Source of the DNA: Avipropionibacterium sp050157065
GTDB lineage: Bacteria; Actinomycetota; Actinomycetes; Propionibacteriales; Propionibacteriaceae
Direction: 5' to 3' (one strand)
Length of the DNA: 64,000 nucleotides
Assembly: GCA_050157065.1 (NCBI GenBank)
Contig: CP189573.1
Shown: positions 7,951-16,233 of the stretch, one piece after another
How positions within the stretch are numbered: position 1 is the stretch's first letter
How the letters are laid out: each line of letters starts with the position of its first letter
Made by a program: the position numbers and the translations under genes
Notes under the pieces: generated by a model
Seen by the model: the letters and a program-made list of their open reading frames with translations, nothing else
The model's database searches: none
What the model was told of the DNA's origin: nothing

Positions 7951-10900
7951 ATGACCACACGCCGCGAGTTCCTGCATCGCGCCGGACTACTGGGGGCAGC
8001 GGGCGCCTTCGCCGGGGCGATTGGCCCTGTCGCACTGCCCTTTGCGTCGCCCATGGCACACGCCGCCGGTGCGACGAAGACCGCGAGCACGCTCTATCCG
8101 GCCGACAAGGTCGCCGCGGCACGGCGGAACATCGCAGCCGGCCACGCCTGGGCGATCGAGCTGCGTGACGAGGCGGTGGCCCGCGCCGAGGCCATGCTGG
8201 CCCAGGGTGACGACTGGGCGTGGCATCAGATCACCGGTCAGCCGTTGCCCCGAAGCCTGTCGGTCAACAACCGGCTGGGCTCACCGATCACCGGGACCGA
8301 GATCAACACCCATGGTGCCTACCCGTGGGTCATCGACGTGGTCAACCGGCCCTGGAAGCTGGTTGATCCGACTGTGCCGGAAGACTCCGCCCAACCCCGG
8401 ATCTACCCGACCAACGACTTCGCCGCGTTCTACGCCACCGCGCTCGACGAACGCGGGATCTTCGATCCCGCGCGTGGCGATCGCAGCCTGCTCGTCAACG
8501 AGCTCTATCCCGAGATGGGTCCCACGTGGGGTGTCGACGACGGGTACGGCTGGGTCGACGACGATGGCGCGGTGTGGCCGTTCGTCGCCTACTACAACCA
8601 CTGGGGCCTGTGGGTGGCGTTGGCCGGCTCGGTCGAGAGCTACGGCACGATGCAACGCGGCCTGGCGGCACTCCGCGACGCCTACCTCTACACCGGGGAC
8701 GCGCGCTATGCCCGTACGGGATTGATCATCCTCGACCGGATCGCCGATGTATATCCGGACATGGACACGCTGCCGTACGGGCCGCGAGACGGCTTCGACA
8801 ACGGTTCCGGCGGCAACGGCAAGGCCGTGAACAGGATCTGGGAGGCCTTGCAGACCACACCGACGTGGATTAGTTCCTACGACGCCTTCTTCCCTGAGAT
8901 CGCGACCGAGGACCGTACCGGGGTGGTCGACTACCTCATCGGGAAGGCTGCCGACTACGACATCGGCACCAAGGACTCGATCGAGGCGATCCGCGGCAAC
9001 ATCGAGGACAACATCGTCCGACAGATCTACCCGAACGTCCAGATCGCCAAGGTCCACGGCAACTTCGGGATGCACCAGGCAGCGCTCGCCATGGCGGCGG
9101 TCGTCCTCGACGACCCCGACGAGTCGACCGAGTGGATCGACTTCGTCTTCGCCACGGGTGCGGAGGACACCACCGGTCAACCCGCCGACTGGAGCGTTAC
9201 CGGCGGCAACATCTTGGCGAAGTTGGTCGACGTCGTCGATCGTGATGGTGCTCCCGACGAGGTCGCCATGGGCTACAACCAGCTTTGGATCCACCAGGTC
9301 GGTGAGGTCGCTGACGTGCTCGCCGGCTACCAGGGGTACGCGGCAGCCGATCTCTACGAGCACCCGAAGTACGCCGCCATGATCAAGAACTACCCTGCGC
9401 TCACGCAGACCATGATCAACCGGTACATCCCAGGCATCGGCGACTCTGGCGGCACAGGCGCACCACGGGCGAACAGCAGCCTCGACCTGTCGCGGCTGGT
9501 CAGCTACTTCGACCGGTACGGCGACCCCGCGATGGCCCAGCTGATCCACCTCGCGAACGACAACCGGGTCGACGGCCTCTACGGCGGCATCTTCTCCGAT
9601 GACCCGACCGGGACCCAGCAGCGGATCCAGCAGATCGTCGATGAGCGCGGCCCCCTACAGCTGTCCTCGCGGAACCTCACCGGGTACGGACTCGCCTCAC
9701 TTCGCGCCGGTAGTGGCTCGGCCATGCGGGCGGCGTGGACCTATTACGGACGCATCGGTACCGGCTTGGTCGACCGGCCCGGTGGCCCGATCCCGGGGCA
9801 CAGCCACCGTGACGCGCTGAACCTTGGCGTGCTCGCCTTCGGGGTCGACCTCGCCCCGGAGCTCGGCTACCCGACCCGTACCGGCAACAACCCACGACGG
9901 ATCGAGTGGGAGAGCCACACCATCTCCCACAACACCGTCCTGGTGAACGCGCAGCGGCAGAACTTCCACTGGGTCGGCACACCACACGGGTTTGCCGCGA
10001 CCGATCGGGTGCAGTACGTCGACACCTCCGCCCCGGAGGTCTACCCGGCCACCTCGCTGTACCGCCGGGCGACCGCGCAGATCGCCATCGACGCCGACAG
10101 CTCCTACCTGGTCGACGTGTTCCGGGTCGTCGGCGGCAGCGAGCACCACTTCAGCTTCCACAGCGCCGAGGGTCCGGTCACCACCGAAGGCCTGGACCTG
10201 GTGCCGCAGCCGACGGGCACCTATGCCGGCCCCGACATCGACCCGCCGGCGGACGACGCGTTGACCCGGCCGGATCCGACCGGGTTCGACTGGCTCACCC
10301 GGGTCGAGCGCGACAACGCACCGCAAAGCGGCTTCGCCGTGGACTGGAAGGTGGCCGACACCTGGGGCGTACACGATCCCGATCCTGACCTGCACCTGCG
10401 GCTGACCATGCTGTCGGAGGTCGACGACGTCGCGTTGTGCGACGGTACGCCGCCGCTCACCCAGGTCGGGGCACCGGACTCGCTGCGCTACCTGATCGCC
10501 CACCGGGGCGAACCGATCCGCCATCTCGACGATGACGATGACGGTGTCGAGTTCGGCGAGTCGTGGCGGCGCTACGCATCAGGACTCGCACACGGTGGTT
10601 CCTACTGGATCTCGATGCCCCACACCCCGCAGGCCTCGGTCACGCTGCGCTGGACCGGTGGGCAGGCGCAGGTGCTGTCTTCGACCGGGCATTCCGGGCA
10701 GGTGCACGGTCTGGCTCGGGTCACCGTCGACGGGGAGGACCGTGGCGTGGTCAGTTGGTCCCGGCCCGAGCCCCAACTGTGGGGCCAGGTCATCTACGAC
10801 ACCGGCGACCTTGCCCAGGGCGACCATACGATGATCATCACCGCGCTCGGTGAGAAGGGCGAGCATGCCGGTGCGGACGATGTCGGCATTCGGATCGCCT

Positions 10901-11571
10901 TCGACGCGCTCCGCATCATTCCCCCGGACGTGACCAGTCAGTTCGTCTCGGTGATCGAGCCGTACGTCGGCACACCACGCGTCCGATCGGCCGTTGCCGT
11001 CCCGGCCCGACCTCGCCGTGGCACGGTTGCTGATCATGAAGTGGCGGCGGTCCGGGTCGAGCTCGATGACGGTCGCATCGACTACGTGGTGCACTCCCTG
11101 CGGCCCGACATCGTCTTCGACGTCGACGGTGCCTTCCTGTTCCAAGGGGTGTTCGGCGTACGGTCGCAGCACCGAGGGCGTCCGGTCCATGCCATGCACC
11201 ACGACGCCACCAGCCTCGTACCAGTGCCTCGGATGCAGACCGGAGCCCCGGCTGCGACCGGGCGCGTCGTCGCCCACACCCGCGAACTGTCGCACAGCAA
11301 CTCGGTGACCATCAGCGCAGAGGCAGGCTTTCCCGACCTCGCCGAGCTTGTGGGGACCTACATCTACATCGCCAATGACGGCGTGCGCAATGCGGTCTAC
11401 CGGATCGAAGGTGCCAGCGCGGCGGGTGCAGATGCTGTCGAACTCGACCTGGGCGGCCAAACCCTGATCCGGGGCTACATCGATCCCGAGGACTTCGAGG
11501 CCGGGTACGTCTACGACATCGAGGTCGGTGCCGCGGCGCGGATCCCGCTGACCGCCGAGTGGGAGGCGTGA
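7951..11571 (+). CDS. Tat-exported heparinase II/III family polysaccharide lyase
   Basis: A 1206-residue secreted protein with a twin-arginine signal, TTRREFLHRAGLLGAAGAF, and probable cleavage after MAHA near residue 35. An alpha/alpha-toroid lyase domain follows, then a heparinase II/III-type beta-sandwich with GHSHRDALNLGV near residue 616 and HTISHNTVLVN near residue 652, where catalytic and structural histidines are expected. The last 350 residues look like accessory beta domains. Lyases of this kind cleave uronic-acid-containing polysaccharides by beta-elimination; the substrate is unknown. Start ATG 7951 follows AAGGGAGA. An HLDDDDDG acidic run may bind calcium. Confidence 0.82.
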   Translation: MTTRREFLHRAGLLGAAGAFAGAIGPVALPFASPMAHAAGATKTASTLYPADKVAAARRNIAAGHAWAIELRDEAVARAEAMLAQGDDWAWHQITGQPLPRSLSVNNRLGSPITGTEINTHGAYPWVIDVVNRPWKLVDPTVPEDSAQPRIYPTNDFAAFYATALDERGIFDPARGDRSLLVNELYPEMGPTWGVDDGYGWVDDDGAVWPFVAYYNHWGLWVALAGSVESYGTMQRGLAALRDAYLYTGDARYARTGLIILDRIADVYPDMDTLPYGPRDGFDNGSGGNGKAVNRIWEALQTTPTWISSYDAFFPEIATEDRTGVVDYLIGKAADYDIGTKDSIEAIRGNIEDNIVRQIYPNVQIAKVHGNFGMHQAALAMAAVVLDDPDESTEWIDFVFATGAEDTTGQPADWSVTGGNILAKLVDVVDRDGAPDEVAMGYNQLWIHQVGEVADVLAGYQGYAAADLYEHPKYAAMIKNYPALTQTMINRYIPGIGDSGGTGAPRANSSLDLSRLVSYFDRYGDPAMAQLIHLANDNRVDGLYGGIFSDDPTGTQQRIQQIVDERGPLQLSSRNLTGYGLASLRAGSGSAMRAAWTYYGRIGTGLVDRPGGPIPGHSHRDALNLGVLAFGVDLAPELGYPTRTGNNPRRIEWESHTISHNTVLVNAQRQNFHWVGTPHGFAATDRVQYVDTSAPEVYPATSLYRRATAQIAIDADSSYLVDVFRVVGGSEHHFSFHSAEGPVTTEGLDLVPQPTGTYAGPDIDPPADDALTRPDPTGFDWLTRVERDNAPQSGFAVDWKVADTWGVHDPDPDLHLRLTMLSEVDDVALCDGTPPLTQVGAPDSLRYLIAHRGEPIRHLDDDDDGVEFGESWRRYASGLAHGGSYWISMPHTPQASVTLRWTGGQAQVLSSTGHSGQVHGLARVTVDGEDRGVVSWSRPEPQLWGQVIYDTGDLAQGDHTMIITALGEKGEHAGADDVGIRIAFDALRIIPPDVTSQFVSVIEPYVGTPRVRSAVAVPARPRRGTVADHEVAAVRVELDDGRIDYVVHSLRPDIVFDVDGAFLFQGVFGVRSQHRGRPVHAMHHDATSLVPVPRMQTGAPAATGRVVAHTRELSHSNSVTISAEAGFPDLAELVGTYIYIANDGVRNAVYRIEGASAAGADAVELDLGGQTLIRGYIDPEDFEAGYVYDIEVGAAARIPLTAEWEA

Positions 11572-11623
11572 CCGCGTATTGGCAGGACGCGGACGGGGGC
11601 TGTCCGTCAGGACTGCTAGCGAG

Positions 11624-11866
11624 TCAGATCCGGCCAGCTGCGTCGTAGCTCATGCTGTGCGAAGTCAATGCGGCGTGCGGGAAATCGGTGGTGTGCGGAA
11701 TCTGCTCGTTGTGAGGTCCGATCAGGGCTGGACGCTCATCCGGTGCGGTCGCCAGTTCGTCCAACAGCTCGGCGAACCGAACGGTGTCGGAGTCGGTCTC
11801 AGCCGCGGGCACGTAGGTCTTCGGGCTGACGGCGTCGTAGGTGCGAGCGCTGATTGCCTTGGCCAT
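11624..11866 (-). CDS. Small antitoxin-like protein, possibly truncated
   Basis: An 80-residue frame that resembles the N-terminal part of small actinobacterial antitoxin or excisionase-like proteins: an RFAELLDELA helix followed by ERPALIGPHNEQIP, after which family members usually continue with a helix-turn-helix that is missing here. The C-terminus turns into low-similarity sequence. No toxin gene lies next to it. It may be an orphan or decayed antitoxin. The rest of 11572-12099 contains nothing recognisable. Confidence 0.35.
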   Translation of the reverse strand: MAKAISARTYDAVSPKTYVPAAETDSDTVRFAELLDELATAPDERPALIGPHNEQIPHTTDFPHAALTSHSMSYDAAGRI

Positions 11867-12099
11867 GACTCAAGCATGGTCGAAAAAGCGAAAGGCGATC
11901 TGGTCCGGACGGACTTCCCCCCGCGTGTCGAGACCCGACGTCAACGGGCATGAGTGACCAAGGGTTGCCGCCAGCCTGACCGCCTGACAGTCGCGGTTCA
12001 CACCGGACGTCGAGAGGTCATGGATCTTCAGCGTCCGGCGTTGCAGGCTTGACCCTTACCAGGCCGAGGTCATCACCGTACGCAGAGGGGCACATGATC

Positions 12100-12468
12100 A
12101 TGAACGACAGCGCCGAGAAGGCCAGCGCCGGTCGCGGCTACGCGCTCGCCTATCTGGAGGACGTCGACAACAGTCCCGAGGTCATCGAATACATCTCCCG
12201 GATCGAGGCGACCTTCGAACCGTACGACGGGGAGTGGCTGGTGCACGGCAGCATGCCGGAGGTCCTCGAGGGGGAGTTGCCCGGCAACGTGGTTCTCATC
12301 GGCTTCCCCAGCGTCGACGCGGCGCGCTCCTGGTACTCATCCCCTGCCTACCAAGAGATCCTGACGCTGCGGGCCGACCATTCGCGTTCGGTCGTCGCGC
12401 TGCTGAACGGCGTGCCAGACGGGTACCGGGCCGCCGACACGATCGCCAAACTGCAGCACGTCGGCTGA
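12100..12468 (+). CDS. DUF1330 domain-containing protein
   Basis: A 122-residue cytoplasmic protein. The fold is recognisable from PEVIEYISRIEATFEPYDG, then LEGELPGNVVLIGFPSVDAA and RSWYSSPAYQEI, the ferredoxin-like alpha/beta DUF1330 pattern related to NIPSNAP/ABM-type dimeric barrels. Members may act as small monooxygenases or isomerases, but no activity is assigned. The ATG at 12100 sits nine bases after AGAGGGG; an in-frame ATG at 12094 is an alternative. It stands alone, converging on the small membrane protein gene. Confidence 0.8.
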   Translation: MNDSAEKASAGRGYALAYLEDVDNSPEVIEYISRIEATFEPYDGEWLVHGSMPEVLEGELPGNVVLIGFPSVDAARSWYSSPAYQEILTLRADHSRSVVALLNGVPDGYRAADTIAKLQHVG

Positions 12469-12477
12469 GGCGACACA

Positions 12478-12720
12478 TCACGACCCAGGGGTGCTCCGAT
12501 GATCCGGGGCACCCCGGCGGGCGCGGAGTTTCGGGCTCATCCGCAGTGCGGTGTCAGCTCCAGACGCCCCGACGACGAGACCGCACACGATCTGGACGGC
12601 CGCTGACGGTGTGAACGGCATCGTGAACGTGAAGGACCAACCACCGAGGAGATCTTGTACGACGTCCATGGACGTGATGACGTGCAGCAGTTGCAGGGCG
12701 GCGTAGACGAGGCTGATCAC
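12478..12720 (-). CDS. Small two-helix membrane protein
   Basis: An 80-residue hydrophobic protein from a GTG at 12720 with AGGTG just upstream. It has two probable membrane spans, ISLVYAALQLLHVIT and SAAVQIVCGLVVGASG, joined by an aromatic loop, and a basic tail (KLRARRGAP). I do not recognise a family. It is divergent from the TetR gene at 12786, and the two tandem TATCGG-type sites lie exactly between the two starts, so it is the likely target of that regulator. A longer frame extends upstream but would overlap the operators. Confidence 0.5.
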   Translation of the reverse strand: MISLVYAALQLLHVITSMDVVQDLLGGWSFTFTMPFTPSAAVQIVCGLVVGASGADTALRMSPKLRARRGAPDHRSTPGS

Positions 12721-12729
12721 GATGCACCT

Positions 12730-12763
12730 GTATCGGTATGACGATGCTATCGTATCGGGATAC
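12730..12763. promoter_or_regulatory. Tandem TetR operators
   Basis: GTATCGGGATAC at 12752-12763 has perfect 5-bp inverted arms. A degenerate copy, GTATCGGTATGA, starts at 12730, exactly 22 bp (about two helical turns) away. Both lie between the divergent starts of the small membrane protein and the TetR gene. Confidence 0.55.
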
Positions 12764-12785
12764 ATCGCAGCCCTGAAGGAGACAC

Positions 12786-13430
12786 GTGCCACGCGGAGCC
12801 GGCTCGCAACACGAGACCCAACTGCGGCGACTGGGTGACGCCGCCATGCGCGTACTCGCTCGCGACGGCCTGCCGGCACTCACGTTCCGGAGCGTTGCCG
12901 GCGAAGCCGGAGTGTCGCCCGGTCGGGTCCAGCACTACGCCCGCACGAGCAAGGGGTTGATCACCCTCACCTTCCGACGCTTCCGTGAGCTGACGCAGGA
13001 ACGCGTACGGGAGTCCGTCGGCTCGGTGCCGTCCCCCACACCGATCGACGTGGTTGAGGCCACGCTGCAGGCGCTGATCCCACACGGTGACCAGGACCGC
13101 ACCCTGTTGCACGTCGCGGCCGCCGTCGAGCTGCACGCGTTGACCGACCCCGGCCTGGCCGAGGAACTGCGTGGCGGCCGTGCCGAGTTGATCCGCTTCC
13201 TTGCCGAGCAGGTCGGACGGGCGTGGTCGGGGAAACGATCCGTCGACCCCCTGGCGCTCAGCCGAGCCGCGACGACGCTGCTCGCGACCGCCGAAGGTCT
13301 CTCCACACTCGCCCTGACCGGAACGATCGACGGCACGGAGGCGCAGCGCAACCTGCACACCTGCATCCGTACGACCCTGACTGACTTCCCGGCGACGTCG
13401 CTCACCGCGCCCGGGGCGGGTCTCCGGTGA
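12786..13430 (+). CDS. TetR/AcrR family transcriptional regulator
   Basis: A 214-residue regulator. The DNA-binding region is RVLARDGLPALTFRSVAGEA followed by GVSPGRVQHYARTSKGLI near residues 20-60; the rest is a helical ligand and dimerisation domain (VAAAVELHALTDPGLAEEL). The GTG at 12786 lies five bases after GAAGGAGA. It is divergent from the small membrane protein gene, with two operator-like sites in the gap, so autoregulation and control of the neighbour are likely. The ligand is unknown. Confidence 0.88.
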   Translation: MPRGAGSQHETQLRRLGDAAMRVLARDGLPALTFRSVAGEAGVSPGRVQHYARTSKGLITLTFRRFRELTQERVRESVGSVPSPTPIDVVEATLQALIPHGDQDRTLLHVAAAVELHALTDPGLAEELRGGRAELIRFLAEQVGRAWSGKRSVDPLALSRAATTLLATAEGLSTLALTGTIDGTEAQRNLHTCIRTTLTDFPATSLTAPGAGLR

Positions 13431-13449
13431 CGGCCGCGAGATCCGCGGT

Positions 13450-13886
13450 CTACGTGGCCGCCGGGACGAGTGCGCCCATCAGCTGACCCAGGGCGACGGG
13501 GTCCGCAGCGTGCGCCAGGTGGCCGTGACCCGGCAGGAGGCTGACCGTGGCACGAGGTAGTCGGGCCACGACCCGGTCGAAGGCCGGCCCGTACGGCTCA
13601 GCACCCTGGCTGGCCTCGCCAACGATGAGCTGGGCCGTCGATCCAGGCCAACAGGTCTGTGACCTCGGTCTCCACCGAGTAGTCGTCGCCCGGCTCACCG
13701 CTGTGCGACCGCCCTCGGCGGTCGAGGATCAGCGCCGGGCCGGGGTGACCGAGGGCCTCGACCACGGGAACGAACGACCGGGGCGTCCGCCATCACTCCC
13801 GGGACCATGATCAGCGGGGTCCCCTCGCCCGGCCGCCACAGGCCGTGCAGCGGGACATCGTCTCGTCGGATCCAGCGTGACTCCAT
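13450..13886 (-). pseudogene. Decayed alpha/beta-hydrolase
   Basis: Three reading frames together spell a broken alpha/beta-hydrolase. The first gives MESRWIRRDDVPLHGLW and TPLIMVPGVMADA; the second gives FVPVVEALGHPGPALILDRR and then EVTDLLAWID; the third gives QLIVGEASQGAEPYGPAFDR and ends with SLLPGHGHLAHAADP, the usual catalytic-His region. At least two frameshifts are needed, and the segment carrying the nucleophile elbow is missing between the second and third parts. It is almost certainly non-functional. Confidence 0.7.
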
Positions 13887-13947
13887 GGGTTCCATCCTCG
13901 GCCCTCATCGCTTCGCCAGCTCCCCAAGTACGACGTCTGGGCCCAGG

Positions 13948-14607
13948 TCACGTACGCGGGCGCGTCCTGAGTCGGCCGGCCGGCTGGTCATCGCGACCGG
14001 CAGCGGATCGCTGCTGGGCGGCCTCGTGCAGGTAGGCCCGGGCCGCCAGCGACACCTCGTACGCCACCGCCGCCGGCTCCATCGTCCCGACCAGCCGGTG
14101 GGTCAGCGATTCGACCAGGGCCACCAGTGTCCTGGCCATGGTGGGGGTGTCGGCGTCGGGCAGCTCGGCCGCGAGGAGGGCCGCGACCCGGTCGTACAAC
14201 TGGTCGTTCAGGGCTTCGAACTGCTGCGCCAGGTGGGCGTCGCGGGACGCGTGGTCGTACAGCACCCGGTGCAGGTCGCCGTCCTCGTGCAGGGCGGCGA
14301 CCGCGGCCACCGCCTCGGGCAGCCACACCGCGCTGGGTCGACCCGGTCGCAGCACGTGGTCGAGCACGCCGGCGGATTCGGCCATGTGTCGTCGCGTCAG
14401 CTCGGCCAACAGCGCCTGCTTGTTCGGGAAGTACTGGTACAGCGAGCCGACCGAGACCCCGGCACGCAGTGCGATCTGGTCGGTCGTGGCCGCGATCCCG
14501 TCGGTACGGAAAAGCTGAGCCGCGGCCGTCACGATCTTCTCCACGGTCGCCCGGGACCGCCGCTGCTGCGGCTGTTTGCGCGGGTTCTGGTCCGACGTCT
14601 GCGCCAT
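13948..14607 (-). CDS. TetR/AcrR family transcriptional regulator
   Basis: A 219-residue regulator with an N-terminal TetR fold: RSRATVEKIVTAAAQLF, then TTDQIALRAGVSVGSLYQYF near residues 20-60. The C-terminal part has conserved features of the AcrR-like TetR_C group (LYDHASRDAHLAQQFEAL). The ATG at 14607 is chosen over upstream in-frame starts because GGAGGT lies nine bases before it. It is divergent from the methyltransferase-like membrane protein; the gap holds a perfect palindrome. The pair is therefore probably a repressor and its target. Confidence 0.88.
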   Translation of the reverse strand: MAQTSDQNPRKQPQQRRSRATVEKIVTAAAQLFRTDGIAATTDQIALRAGVSVGSLYQYFPNKQALLAELTRRHMAESAGVLDHVLRPGRPSAVWLPEAVAAVAALHEDGDLHRVLYDHASRDAHLAQQFEALNDQLYDRVAALLAAELPDADTPTMARTLVALVESLTHRLVGTMEPAAVAYEVSLAARAYLHEAAQQRSAAGRDDQPAGRLRTRPRT

Positions 14608-14640
14608 GGCACGTACACCTCCGAATGCGAGTACCAAACC

Positions 14641-14654
14641 TGAGGGATCCCTCA
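14641..14654. promoter_or_regulatory. TetR operator, perfect 14-bp palindrome
   Basis: TGAGGGATCCCTCA is a perfect palindrome lying between the divergent TetR gene (start 14607) and the methyltransferase-like gene (start 14668), 13 bp before the latter. Position and symmetry make it the likely TetR operator. Confidence 0.7.
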
Positions 14655-14667
14655 TATTCTAGACGTC

Positions 14668-15297
14668 ATGGATGAGATCAGCGAATGGATGCCCCAGGCG
14701 GGGGCGGGGGTGGCCCTGGTCGTCTTCGTGGTGGGCCTGGCGGGCGCGTTCGGGGTGCGGGCGTGGTTGCACCATCGCCGCACCGGGGACTTCGGGTTCC
14801 GGCGAGCCGCGCCGCCGCATCCGATCGGTCGGTTGGGCGGGGTGCTGTTCCTGGGTGCCCTGGTGCTCTGCGGTGTCGGACTGGTGCTGTACGTGGTCGC
14901 GCCGGCTCTGCAGTGGGGCGCCCCGGTGGTGGTCACGGTGCTGGGCCTGGTCGCCGGCGCTGTCGGGCTGTGGGGTGTCTTCGCCTCCCAGACCGCCATG
15001 GGCGCATCCTGGCGCGTGGGGGTCGACCCGGACGAGGTGACCGAGCTGGTCACCACCGGACCGTTCGCCGTCGTGCGCAACCCGATCTTCACCGCGATGG
15101 GCATCACCCTGATCGGTGTCACGCTGCTCGCCCCGGGCCCCCTGACGCTGCTGGCTCTCCTCGCGTTCTGCGGTGGTGTCCAGCTCCAGGTACGGCTGGT
15201 CGAGGAACCCCTGCTGGACAGCCTGCACGGCGACGCCTATCGGACGTACGTCCGCCGGGTCGGCCGGTTCCTCCCCGGGCTCGGGCGTCACCGCTGA
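14668..15297 (+). CDS. Isoprenylcysteine carboxyl methyltransferase family membrane protein
   Basis: A 209-residue membrane protein with about four hydrophobic spans. The C-terminal half has the ICMT/PEMT signature: LVTTGPFAVVRNPIFTAMG, then EEPLLDSLHGDAYRTYVRR and GRFLP. Members use S-adenosylmethionine to methylate lipid-like or isoprenoid substrates at the membrane; the bacterial substrate is not known. It faces a TetR gene across a 14-bp palindrome, so expression is probably inducible. Confidence 0.82.
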   Translation: MDEISEWMPQAGAGVALVVFVVGLAGAFGVRAWLHHRRTGDFGFRRAAPPHPIGRLGGVLFLGALVLCGVGLVLYVVAPALQWGAPVVVTVLGLVAGAVGLWGVFASQTAMGASWRVGVDPDEVTELVTTGPFAVVRNPIFTAMGITLIGVTLLAPGPLTLLALLAFCGGVQLQVRLVEEPLLDSLHGDAYRTYVRRVGRFLPGLGRHR

Positions 15298-15325
15298 CCC
15301 GCCAACAGATCGGTGCAGGACGTCT

Positions 15326-15385
15326 GACACTTTGCTCTTGCGCAAAGTGTCCACAGCAGCCATACTTTGCCTCGTGGCAAAGTAT
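15326..15385. promoter_or_regulatory. Two ArsR-type operators
   Basis: Site 1 (15326-15351) pairs GACACTTTGC with GCAAAGTGTC around a 6-bp spacer. Site 2 (15362-15385) pairs ATACTTTGCC with GGCAAAGTAT around TCGT and overlaps the GTG start of the ArsR gene at 15374. Centres are 35 bp apart. Binding would block both promoter and translation-start DNA, which fits autorepression. Confidence 0.75.
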
Positions 15386-15706
15386 CAGGCGCTGGACGAC
15401 GTCTTCGTCGCCCTCGCCGACCCAACCCGGCGGGCGGTGATCCGCCGGCTCGGTGAAGGGTCGGCGAGCGTGGGGGAGTTGGCCGAACCCTTCCCGATCA
15501 CCTTGCCGTCGTTCATGAAGCACGTGCGCATGCTGGAGACCAGCGGCCTGATCCGTACCCGAAAGACCGGCCGGGTCCGCATCTGCACGCTCAACCAGAA
15601 ACGCCTCTCCCTCGTCGACGACTGGCTCGCCGAGCAACGCGACCTGTGGGAACAGCGCACCGACCGCCTCGAACAGTTCGTCACCCACCCCCAGGAGAAG
15701 CCATGA
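15374..15706 (+). CDS. ArsR family winged-helix regulator
   Basis: A 110-residue regulator. It reads VALADPTRRAVIRRLGEG and then SVGELAEPFPITLPSFMKHV, the DNA-recognition helix, followed by the wing SGLIRTRKTGRVRIC. No metal-binding cysteine pair is visible at the usual recognition-helix position. This subgroup is usually paired with an SRPBCC/AHSA1 protein, as here. The start is the GTG at 15374, inside its own operator; its stop overlaps the next start (ATGA). Confidence 0.88.
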   Translation: MAKYQALDDVFVALADPTRRAVIRRLGEGSASVGELAEPFPITLPSFMKHVRMLETSGLIRTRKTGRVRICTLNQKRLSLVDDWLAEQRDLWEQRTDRLEQFVTHPQEKP

Positions 15707-16233
15707 CCCCGTACGACTCCAACACGGACGACTCCAAGACGGACGACTCGCCACCGATCGACTCGACCCTCGACCTCACCCTGCAGCGTGTGATCCGCGC
15801 TCCGCGTACAGCGATCTGGCGCGCCTGGACCGACCCGGACCGACTGCAGCAGTGGTGGGTCCCCGCCCCGACGATCGCCCGCATCGACCGGCTCGACGTC
15901 ACCTCCGGCGGTGCCTTCGTCACCAGCATGAGCGAGGACGGCCGGGCCTTCGTACCGCACACGGACGGGATCTTCCTGGTCGTCGAACCGGAGGCACGGC
16001 TCGTGTTCACCAACGCGATCAACAGCGCGTGGCGGCCGGCGACACCCGCCCCCGTACCGATGACCGCCGAGATCGTGCTCGCCGAGCACCCCGACGGGAC
16101 CGACTACCGGGTCGTCGTACGCCACGGCGATCCGGCCGATCGCGACAGCCACGAGCAACTCGGCTTCGCCGACGGCTGGGGTTCGGTGACCGCCGCGCTC
16201 GCCGGCCTGGTCGAGAGCGAGGTGGCGGCATGA
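15703..16233 (+). CDS. SRPBCC (AHSA1-like) domain protein
   Basis: A 176-residue protein. After a short disordered acidic N-terminus (NTDDSKTDDSPP) the AHSA1 core begins with VIRAPRTAIWRAWTDPDRL and QQWWVP, and ends with GFADGWGSVTAALAGLV. The fold forms a hydrophobic pocket for ligands; partners of ArsR regulators of this kind are thought to bind or modify small hydrophobic compounds. It is coupled by 4-nt overlaps to the ArsR gene before it and the reductase-like gene after it, making a three-gene operon. Confidence 0.88.
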   Translation: MTPYDSNTDDSKTDDSPPIDSTLDLTLQRVIRAPRTAIWRAWTDPDRLQQWWVPAPTIARIDRLDVTSGGAFVTSMSEDGRAFVPHTDGIFLVVEPEARLVFTNAINSAWRPATPAPVPMTAEIVLAEHPDGTDYRVVVRHGDPADRDSHEQLGFADGWGSVTAALAGLVESEVAA

